DNA of 16,037 nucleotides from an uncultured Eubacteriales bacterium (GTDB lineage: Bacteria; Bacillota; Clostridia; Monoglobales; Monoglobaceae): the NCBI GenBank assembly GCA_900550775.1, contig URTH01000024.1:1-16037 (forward strand), read 5' to 3'. Made by a program: the position numbers and the translations under genes. The notes under the pieces were generated by a model. It was not told where the DNA came from, made no database searches, and saw only the letters and a program-made list of their open reading frames with translations. Positions 1 through 5,396 of this stretch are shown piece by piece. The first letter of the stretch is position 1; every line of letters begins with the position of its first letter.

Positions 1-87
1 ATATATCGGCATTTACCAACTTATGAAAAGATAATCAGAAATTTAGTAAGTTTTTGTAATAAAAAATACGACTTCACTTTATCGGCT

Positions 88-193
88 GCCGCTCCTCTTT
101 CGCAAAAGGTCACATTCGCGTCGGCTATTCAGTTGCAAGCGCCTTCATAACGCCTTTGGCTCATTACCAACCTTTTGCGAGTGTGCCTGCGGC
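88..193. repeat. Inverted repeat pair, possible edge of a small mobile repeat
   Basis: TCGCAAAAGGT at 100-110 is repeated exactly as its reverse complement ACCTTTTGCGA at 170-180. Outside these arms, GCCGC at 88-92 is mirrored by GCGGC at 189-193, with 7 and 8 bases between the blocks, so the symmetry spans about 106 bases. The interior shows no convincing gene. The element lies directly against the point where homology of the downstream acetyltransferase begins (about 200), which suggests an insertion or recombination edge. The inverted repeat is seen directly; its identity as a dispersed MITE-like repeat is inference. Confidence 0.5.
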
Positions 194-205
194 GCAAACG
201 GTGAA

Positions 206-568
206 TTGTATACTTTAACCGAAAACGATGCTTTGTGTGCCTGTGTTATTTTAAACAGTGAATGTAACGAGGGGTATCGCGATTGTCCATGGAGCATTGT
301 CTGCTCGGACGATGATGTTCTGATTCCGCATACCCTTGCGGTGAATCCCAAAATGCAGGGAAAGGGAATCGGCAAAATTGTTGTAAAGAACATTCTTGCC
401 ATTGCGAAATCCGAAAACAAAAAGGCCGTAAGACTGGACGTGCTGGGTGCGTGCAAGGCGGCAGAGCGTCTTTACTTAGGCTGCGGATTTCAGTTTGTTG
501 CGGCCAAAAACATGTATTATGAAGATACGGGCCGGACGGAATATAAAATGTTTGAGTTGAATTTATAA
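206..568 (+). pseudogene. GNAT acetyltransferase, N-terminally truncated remnant
   Basis: The frame encodes the C-terminal two thirds of a GNAT N-acetyltransferase. The acetyl-CoA-binding motif A is clear, as HTLAVNPKMQGKGIGK with the Q-x-x-G-x-G signature, followed by a motif-B-like region (AAERLYLGCGFQF) and a normal C-terminus. Intact relatives are about 160 residues and have an N-terminal strand-helix unit that is missing here. The frame stays open upstream to about position 86, but those codons (Arg/Ser/Cys-rich) do not resemble a GNAT. No ATG is available: the first in-frame start is TTG at 206, with no good ribosome site. The truncation coincides with the inverted repeat at 88-193. A short expressed protein cannot be excluded, but a broken gene is more likely. 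The substrate is unknown. Confidence 0.65.
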
Positions 569-647
569 CGTTTGGCGTGCGGATGGAACAGATCCTGAGT
601 GAAACAGGGCTTTTGGGATAAAATAATTGAAAAAATACATGCATGTC

Positions 648-653
648 GGGAGG
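648..653 (+). promoter_or_regulatory. Ribosome binding site of the broken reductase gene
   Basis: GGGAGG lies 10 bases before the ATG at 664 and marks the original start of the reductase gene, even though its reading frame is now interrupted. A TAAAAT at 619-624 could be its -10 box, but no good -35 is present. Confidence 0.5.
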
Positions 654-663
654 AAAAGAAAAT

Positions 664-1072
664 ATGAAAAAACCGTATATCATTTGTCACATGATGATCT
701 CGGTGGACGGTCAGCGGACGGGTGACGGTAGAGCTTGAAATGGCGAAACCGGGAACGTTTCGGGCGGCAGATATAACACCGCTCGGAAAAGAAGCTTTTT
801 CAAAAAAGGCAGACGCCGCGGGCTATGAAATCGTGGTGGACACCTATGGCAAATTGCTCTGGACCGATGCCTATGGGATGGAAAAGCCGTATTTGATTAT
901 CACTTGTGAGCAAGTGCCAAAAGAGTATCTAAAGTATCTGGACGAAAAAAATATCTCCTGGATTGCATGCGGAGATGAATGCGTTGATCTTTCCCGTGCC
1001 GCAGAAATTCTTTGGGAAGCGTTCAAAGTCGAGAGAATGCGGATTGGTGTCATCGGGAAGTATGCCGGATAA
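664..1072 (+). pseudogene. RibD C-terminal/dihydrofolate reductase-like gene, internally deleted and 3' truncated
   Basis: ATG at 664 follows a ribosome site and opens with MKKPYIICHMMISVDG, the typical start of the RibD C-terminal/dihydrofolate-reductase-like NAD(P)H reductase family. This frame stops at TGA 736-738. The rest of the protein continues in the +1 frame from about 713 (SGRVTVELEMAKPG, then a region ending FKVER near 1036). Relatives have roughly 30 residues between these two blocks, so a deletion that is not a multiple of three has joined them. GGACGG occurs at 705-710 and again at 716-721, at the junction. The family normally continues with a Gly-rich segment (GGGxxNG-like) and about 70 more residues. 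Here homology stops near 1036 and the frame ends in an unrelated tail at 1072. Both lesions make a functional reductase very unlikely. Family relationships are from recall, not a search. Confidence 0.75.
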
Positions 1073-1421
1073 AATATCTTCGTAGTGTCTGACTTTGTTT
1101 TTCATATAGTTGACGATGGCTTGGGCTTCGCGCAGGCGTTCGTATGCCTTATCACGTTGTTTCAGGATTATGGTGTACCGCGCTTTCAGTGTATCTTCCG
1201 ATTCGGGCAGCAGACATAGCCGGCAATATTCCTTGATGTCTTCGATGGATGCGCCGCATCCCTTTAAACAACAGATTCCCTGCATCCAGTTTGCCGATTC
1301 ATCATCAAACAGCCGACGGTTGCCGCCGTCACGCTTGCAGGGCAGAAGCCCTATATCTGTATAATATGGTATGTTCCGATACGGAGAACATTTCTGCAAA
1401 TTGTTTGATGGTATATTTCAT
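929..1421 (-). pseudogene. MerR-family transcriptional regulator, frameshifted near the N-terminus
   Basis: On the minus strand, ATG at 1421 with GGAGGA (1428-1433) starts MKYTIKQFAEMFSVSEHTI, the first helix-turn-helix half of a MerR regulator. The expected continuation, YYTDIGLLPCKRDGGNRRLF, lies in another frame, so about 5 bases (coding Arg-Tyr of the usual I-R-Y-Y) are missing near 1360. Beyond this the frame is a good MerR: a Cys-rich segment (GICCLKGCG, EYCRLCLLP), then a coiled coil. Homology ends at about 1042 (ILPDDTNP), after which the frame reads antisense through the reductase remnant to a stop at 929. It sits divergent to the aldo/keto reductase, the usual arrangement for AdhR-like aldehyde or electrophile sensors, and the matching operator is intact. 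An internal start could only give a protein without the first helix. Confidence 0.75.
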
Positions 1422-1449
1422 AAAAAATCCTCCATTTTGAAAAAAAGTA

Positions 1450-1480
1450 TTGACTTCGAGTTACTCGAACTTGGTATAAT
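1450..1480 (+). promoter_or_regulatory. MerR-type promoter with operator palindrome
   Basis: The -35 TTGACT (1450-1455) and perfect -10 TATAAT (1475-1480) are separated by 19 bases instead of 17, the hallmark of promoters that MerR regulators untwist. The spacer contains the perfect palindrome TTCGAG-TTA-CTCGAA (1455-1469). It drives the aldo/keto reductase that begins at 1529. Confidence 0.85.
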
Positions 1481-1528
1481 CATGATAACATAAAGTAATT
1501 AAAAATTCAATTGATAAGGAGGTTTAAC

Positions 1529-2371
1529 ATGGAATATTTAACGTTGGATCACGGCGTCAAAATGCCGCTTGTCGGATTTGGCACCTTTCAGATCACCGAT
1601 GGGAAGGAATGTGAAAAGAGCGTTCTTTCCGCAATCAATGCCGGGTACAGACTGATTGACACGGCGCAGGCGTACGGAAATGAGAAGTTTGTCGGCAATG
1701 CAGTGAAAAACTGCGGCGTGGCAAGAGATGAATTGTTTATCACGACAAAGCTTTGGTTTCGCAATTACGAAAAGGCCGATGCGGAAAGAACACTGACCGA
1801 ATCGCTGCAAAAGCTGCGGCTTGATTATGTGGATATGGTACTCTTGCACTGGCCTTACGGTGATGTGTATGCGGCGTGGCGGACGCTGGAGGAATTTTAT
1901 GAAGCCGGCAAAATCAGAGCAATCGGCATTTCCAACTTTGAGGCGGACAGGATGATTGATTTAATCACCTTCCATAAAATCAAGCCGTGCATCAATCAGA
2001 TCGAAACGCATCTCTTTTGTCAAAGAAAAAAGGAAAGCGAGTGGCTGAAAAAATATGGCCTGGCGCATCAGGCGTATGCGCCGCTCGGACAGGGACATGC
2101 CAACGAGATGTTTGAACATGAAACCGTGAAAGAAATTGCGGCCGGCCACGGAAAAACACCGGCGCAGATCGCCCTTCGTTTTCTTGTGCAAAACGGTATA
2201 TCGGTGATTCCAAAATCGGTACACACCGATAGAATCCAAGAAAACATCGATATTTTTGATTTTGCTTTGACCGATGAAGAAATGAAAGCCCTCGCGGCGC
2301 TTGACGGCGGAAAACCGATGATCGGCAACGCGGAAAACCCCGAAACAACGGAATTTGCAATGACCTGGTAA
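1529..2371 (+). CDS. Aldo/keto reductase
   Basis: This is an NAD(P)H-dependent cytosolic reductase of aldehydes and ketones with a TIM-barrel fold, 280 residues, the normal length. The catalytic tetrad is complete: Asp44 and Tyr49 (IDTAQAYGNE), Lys74 (TKLW) and His107 (LLHWP). The C-terminal cofactor-phosphate motif IPKSVHTDRIQEN is present, as is GISNF. ATG at 1529 was chosen because AAGGAGG (1516-1522) lies 6 bases upstream; a TTG at 1511 lies before this site and is not a plausible start. It is expressed from a MerR-type promoter and ends at a hairpin terminator. Such MerR-linked reductases usually detoxify reactive aldehydes; the exact substrate cannot be read from the sequence. The regulator gene beside it is frameshifted, so control may be lost or taken over by a homologue elsewhere. 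Confidence 0.93.
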   Translation: MEYLTLDHGVKMPLVGFGTFQITDGKECEKSVLSAINAGYRLIDTAQAYGNEKFVGNAVKNCGVARDELFITTKLWFRNYEKADAERTLTESLQKLRLDYVDMVLLHWPYGDVYAAWRTLEEFYEAGKIRAIGISNFEADRMIDLITFHKIKPCINQIETHLFCQRKKESEWLKKYGLAHQAYAPLGQGHANEMFEHETVKEIAAGHGKTPAQIALRFLVQNGISVIPKSVHTDRIQENIDIFDFALTDEEMKALAALDGGKPMIGNAENPETTEFAMTW

Positions 2372-2387
2372 CGAAACACGATGCAGA

Positions 2388-2424
2388 GAGAGCAGCCGGA
2401 AACGGTTGCTTTCTTATCGTTTTT
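2388..2424 (+). terminator. Rho-independent terminator after the aldo/keto reductase
   Basis: GAGAGCAGCCG (2388-2398) pairs with CGGTTGCTTTC (2403-2413) around a GAAA loop, an 11-bp stem with G-U pairs. It is followed by a T-rich stretch with a run of five T at 2420-2424. Confidence 0.65.
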
Positions 2425-2434
2425 GTGATAAAAT
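2406..2434 (+). promoter_or_regulatory. Predicted promoter of the GNAT gene, overlapping the terminator
   Basis: TTGCTT (2406-2411), a 17-base spacer and TAAAAT (2429-2434) form a sigma-A-type promoter 45 bases before the GNAT start. The -35 box lies inside the 3' arm of the preceding terminator. Confidence 0.5.
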
Positions 2435-2479
2435 GGCTGCAAAGGAAACCGAAACGGATGAAAAAAGAGGAATCGTGCC

Positions 2480-3004
2480 ATGAGCGAGATATTAAAAGCC
2501 AGAGAGGCGGATATCGAAAGCATTGAGAAAATTTATGAGAGAATCCATGACGAAGAAGAAAAGGGTACAGTTACAATCGGATGGATCCGCAATGTTTATC
2601 CTACGAGAAAGACCGCGGAGGATGCACTGAGGCGCGGTGATTTGTTTGTTATGACGGATCATGAAAAAATCGTTGCGGCGGAAATCATCAACCAAATACA
2701 AGTCGATGCATACAAAAACGCACGGTGGGAACACGATGCAGCGGATCAGAAAGTCATGGTGCTGCACAGCCTGGTCGTGGATCCGCTTGAAAAAAGTAAG
2801 GGATACGGAAGGAAATTTGTCGCATTTTATGAAAGCTATGCGATGGCGCAGGGATGCAGCGAATTGCGCATGGATACGAATGCGTTAAACACAAGAGCCA
2901 GGGCATTGTACCGCATGCATGGATATACAGAAGCCGGAATCGTACCGTGCGTGTTTAACGGCATTCCCGATGTACAGCTGGTATGCCTTGAAAAACATTT
3001 GTAA
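2480..3004 (+). CDS. GNAT family N-acetyltransferase
   Basis: This is a 174-residue cytosolic acetyltransferase of the GNAT superfamily, which transfers acetyl from acetyl-CoA to an amine. Motif A is at residues 96-111 (HSLVVDPLEKSKGYGR), a variant of the usual R/Q-x-x-G-x-G loop with Lys-Gly-Tyr-Gly. Motif B follows with Asn134, Ala139 and Tyr144 leading to HGY, as in typical GNAT proteins. The N-terminus (ILKAREADIESIEKIYERI) is the normal first strand and helix, so unlike the acetyltransferase at the window start this copy is complete. The start at ATG 2480 follows AGAGGA (2466-2471). It has its own promoter and is closed by a terminator that overlaps the stop codon of the convergent AraC gene. 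The substrate is unknown. Confidence 0.9.
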   Translation: MSEILKAREADIESIEKIYERIHDEEEKGTVTIGWIRNVYPTRKTAEDALRRGDLFVMTDHEKIVAAEIINQIQVDAYKNARWEHDAADQKVMVLHSLVVDPLEKSKGYGRKFVAFYESYAMAQGCSELRMDTNALNTRARALYRMHGYTEAGIVPCVFNGIPDVQLVCLEKHL

Positions 3005-3049
3005 ATCCAATCGGCGTCAGCCGGTGCAGGGCTCCGTCAAGGTATCTGA

Positions 3050-3076
3050 GACAATCCGAAAGGGTTGTCTTTTTTT
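3050..3076 (+). terminator. Rho-independent terminator between convergent genes
   Basis: GACAATCC (3050-3057) pairs with GGGTTGTC (3062-3069) with one G-U pair around a GAAA loop, followed directly by seven T (3070-3076). It ends the rightward GNAT transcript; its T run overlaps the stop codon of the leftward AraC gene (3075-3077). Confidence 0.85.
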
Positions 3077-3911
3077 ATTCCTCCGGGTTAGAGACGTTAT
3101 TTTTCATATATTGATAGGGTGTGGTGCCAAAATAACGTTTAAATGCCGCGATGAAGTTGGAGGTGTCCGAAAAGCCGCATTGCAGCGCAACCGAAGAGAT
3201 CGGTGTGCGGTTTTGCAGCAGCGTGACGGCAACCGTCAGCCGGCGGATTTTGATATATTCCGATGGAGACATGAGCAGGTACCGCTTAAAGTAACGTTCC
3301 AGTGTGTTTACGCTGACAAAGATCGCGGCGGCCAGCATGGACACCGTGATGGGCTCTGCATAGTGTTCGTCAATCATGGCAATCACCTTTTGCAGGTGGT
3401 GCGGCAGCTTTTTTGCGGCATTTTCCTTATCGGATGCGGTGTTGTGCTTTAAAATATTTAAAATACAGAAAAAGTGATAATAGCTGTCAGCGAAATCGGA
3501 TTCCTTGGCGGCAAGCAGTGCCTCAAAATGCTTTTTTAAGGCGTGTACCTTATCATTTGGCAGTACGATCAGATTGTTTTGCCCCTTTTCCCGTTGAAAA
3601 AACAGATCCAGGATATCTTCGTTTTCGGCGCAGGAAAAAAGAAGACAAAAATGCTCATGCTCTAGGGTATTGTGATAGATGCAGTGATGATATTCAAGCG
3701 GACGGGAAATGATGACATTCCCGGAGGAAATCGGATAGGTGTGTCCCTCCACCATAAACGAGACGTCTCCGCTTAAGTTAAAATAAATTTCGCACCGGGT
3801 GTGGATATGGGACAATGGCTCCTTTTCCGGCGGAAAGGCGTGCGGATTGTGATAGGACAGTTCCAGAGAGAATTCGTGGATCGAACCTAAGGTAATCGTA
3901 TTCGTTGCCAT
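3075..3911 (-). CDS. AraC family transcriptional regulator
   Basis: This is a 278-residue regulator with two domains. An N-terminal cupin-type sensor (about residues 15-85) contains HIHTRCEIYFNLSG and a Gly-rich strand ending near SGNVIISRPLEYHH. A C-terminal AraC double helix-turn-helix (about 173-272) contains SMLAAAIFVSVNTLERYFK and the signature ISSVALQCGFSDTSNFIAAF followed by GTTPYQY. ATG at 3911 with GGAG six bases upstream is preferred over an in-frame TTG at 3923. It is divergent from the dehydrogenase/GH36 cluster with 258 bases between starts, so it most likely senses a sugar and activates that cluster, as MsmR/RafR-like regulators do beside alpha-galactosidases. The effector is not known. 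Its own promoter is visible upstream. Confidence 0.92.
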   Translation of the reverse strand: MATNTITLGSIHEFSLELSYHNPHAFPPEKEPLSHIHTRCEIYFNLSGDVSFMVEGHTYPISSGNVIISRPLEYHHCIYHNTLEHEHFCLLFSCAENEDILDLFFQREKGQNNLIVLPNDKVHALKKHFEALLAAKESDFADSYYHFFCILNILKHNTASDKENAAKKLPHHLQKVIAMIDEHYAEPITVSMLAAAIFVSVNTLERYFKRYLLMSPSEYIKIRRLTVAVTLLQNRTPISSVALQCGFSDTSNFIAAFKRYFGTTPYQYMKNNVSNPEE

Positions 3912-3959
3912 AACAATCTCCAATCTTCCGGCGTATGCGCCCGGATGAAATTATTTGAT

Positions 3960-3988
3960 ATTGTAGCATTGATTCTTTCAAAAATCAA
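3960..3988 (-). promoter_or_regulatory. Predicted promoter of the AraC regulator
   Basis: On the minus strand, TTGATT (3988-3983), a 17-base spacer and TACAAT (3965-3960) lie 48 bases before the AraC start codon. The match to the sigma-A consensus is 4/6 and 5/6. Confidence 0.55.
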
Positions 3989-4067
3989 GAAGAACGGGAC
4001 AAGATGAAAAAGGAAACGCTCCAAAAGAGAGGAAATTGTTGAATCCGCTCTATTTTTTTGGTGAAAA

Positions 4068-4096
4068 TTCGGTATTATGACGGAAAAAACTATGAT
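4068..4096 (+). promoter_or_regulatory. Possible activator-dependent promoter of the dehydrogenase
   Basis: TATGAT (4091-4096) is a fair -10 box, but the -35 position 17 bases upstream holds only TTCGGT. A weak -35 is what would be expected if the divergent AraC protein recruits polymerase. This is a tentative reading; no paired operator repeats were identified in the rest of the 258-base intergenic region. Confidence 0.3.
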
Positions 4097-4169
4097 AAAA
4101 TCATCAAAAAGAGGCCGTGTATAGTCGGCCGTGCGTGTGACCGAATACAAAATACCGGGAGGATAAAAA

Positions 4170-5204
4170 ATGAAAGCATTGGTAAAGGTACAAAAAGGGG
4201 ACGGATTTGTCGAAATCAGAGAATGTCCAAAACCCGTCCCGAAAGCGGATGAGGTGTTGATTCGGGTCGCTTATACCGGAATTTGCGGCACGGACATTCA
4301 CATTTTACACGATCAGTTCAGCTACTGGCCGCCGGTGATTCTGGGTCATGAATTTTCCGGCGTGGTAGAGGAGACCGGGCGCGCGGTAACCGGGCTGAAA
4401 GCCGGGGATCGGGTTGTCGGTGAACCTCATAACCTGGCGTGCGGCAAATGTTTTTTATGCAGAAACGGAAACATTCAGATTTGCGACAGCAAACGGTCAA
4501 TCGGATGGGGAATTGACGGCGCTTTTGCGCCCTATTTGGTGATGCCGGAAAAGCTTTTACATAAAGTGAGCGACCGCATATCCCTAAAGGCGGCTGCCAT
4601 GGCGGAGCCGTGTGCGATTGTGGCACATCAGCTTTTAGAGCGAACCGGCGTACGTCCCGGCGATTATGTCGCGGTGATGGGGATGGGCGCGATTGCGCTG
4701 ATTGCGGCACAGATGGCAAAGGCTGCCGGCGCGTCCAGGGTCGTAATGTGCGGCTGCGAGAGCGATACCGGTGTGCGGCTTGCGGCGGCAGAGCGCCTTG
4801 GGTGCTGCGATCGGTTTATCCATGTGCAAAAAGAGGACGCGGCAGCGGTGATTTATGATGAGACGGGAAACATCGGCGCCGACGTCGTTGTGGAGGCGTC
4901 CGGTGCGGAAGCTGCCATCGGTAATGCCATTTTATCCGCACGCAAAACGGGACGGATCTGCGCCATCGGGCTGACGGCAAAGGAGAAGGTCTCGATCCTC
5001 TGGAATGTCGCGATGCAAAAGGTGCTTGATATTCAGTTTAATATGAGTTCCAGCTATAACGGCTGGTGCATGGCGCTGAAGATGCTTGAGAGCGGTGTGC
5101 TTTCGGTAGAAGAATTGATCCGTGTGATGAAGCTGGAGGAATGGGAGAGCGCGTTTTCAAAATTAGAACGGGGCGAGGCCATCAAGATTCTTTTGGAGTG
5201 CTAA
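4170..5204 (+). CDS. Zinc-dependent medium-chain alcohol/polyol dehydrogenase
   Basis: This is a 344-residue cytosolic NAD(P)-dependent oxidoreductase of the medium-chain zinc dehydrogenase family (sorbitol, threonine and galactitol-phosphate dehydrogenase-like). Catalytic zinc ligands fit Cys39 (GICGTDIH), His60-Glu61 (GHEFSG) and Glu146 (AEPCA). The structural zinc lobe has all four cysteines, Cys91, Cys94, Cys97 and Cys105. The Rossmann loop is GMGAIA (171-176), where Ala replaces the usual last Gly of GxGxxG; this is tolerated in some relatives. GGGAGG (4157-4162) supports the ATG at 4170. It is divergent from the AraC gene and precedes the GH36 gene by 192 bases. It may oxidise a sugar or polyol released in this pathway, but the substrate cannot be assigned from sequence. 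Confidence 0.9.
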   Translation: MKALVKVQKGDGFVEIRECPKPVPKADEVLIRVAYTGICGTDIHILHDQFSYWPPVILGHEFSGVVEETGRAVTGLKAGDRVVGEPHNLACGKCFLCRNGNIQICDSKRSIGWGIDGAFAPYLVMPEKLLHKVSDRISLKAAAMAEPCAIVAHQLLERTGVRPGDYVAVMGMGAIALIAAQMAKAAGASRVVMCGCESDTGVRLAAAERLGCCDRFIHVQKEDAAAVIYDETGNIGADVVVEASGAEAAIGNAILSARKTGRICAIGLTAKEKVSILWNVAMQKVLDIQFNMSSSYNGWCMALKMLESGVLSVEELIRVMKLEEWESAFSKLERGEAIKILLEC

Positions 5205-5297
5205 AGAGAGCGGAAATTAGCCGAAAGATGCCGGGATTTTGTTTTTTCGGGCGGGCTTAAATTACGAATATCAGGTTATCGTACAAAACGGTTTTTG

Positions 5298-5326
5298 TTG
5301 CGCGATTTTCATATCTGTGTTATAGT
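5298..5326 (+). promoter_or_regulatory. Predicted promoter of the GH36/mutarotase pair
   Basis: TTGCGC (5298-5303), a 17-base spacer and TATAGT (5321-5326) form a promoter with a good -10 and weak -35. Its position rules out the upstream in-frame start at 5295, because transcription would begin near 5333. Confidence 0.5.
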
Positions 5327-5396
5327 ACACGCAGATGCGAGGGGCAAAAAAACGAGATCATGCAATCAAATTTTAGGAAAGATGGGTGTGTTTTTA

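Noticed and set aside
1110..1364. 84-codon open frame on the plus strand
   Set aside because: It is antisense to the recognisable MerR coiled coil and Cys-rich region and shows no family features.
4009..4024. Catabolite-responsive (cre) operator near GGAAACGCTCC upstream of the dehydrogenase
   Set aside because: Only the left half fits the consensus; the right half lacks the required bases, so no CcpA site is claimed.
5221..5258. Terminator between the dehydrogenase and GH36 genes (CCGAAA/TTTCGG arms)
   Set aside because: The stem is only six pairs around a loop of about 20 bases and is not followed by a T run.
5295..5396. N-terminal extension of the GH36 protein from the start at 5295
   Set aside because: It overlaps a predicted -35/-10 pair, encodes a basic, Cys-containing stretch unlike GH36 N-termini, and lacks a ribosome site.
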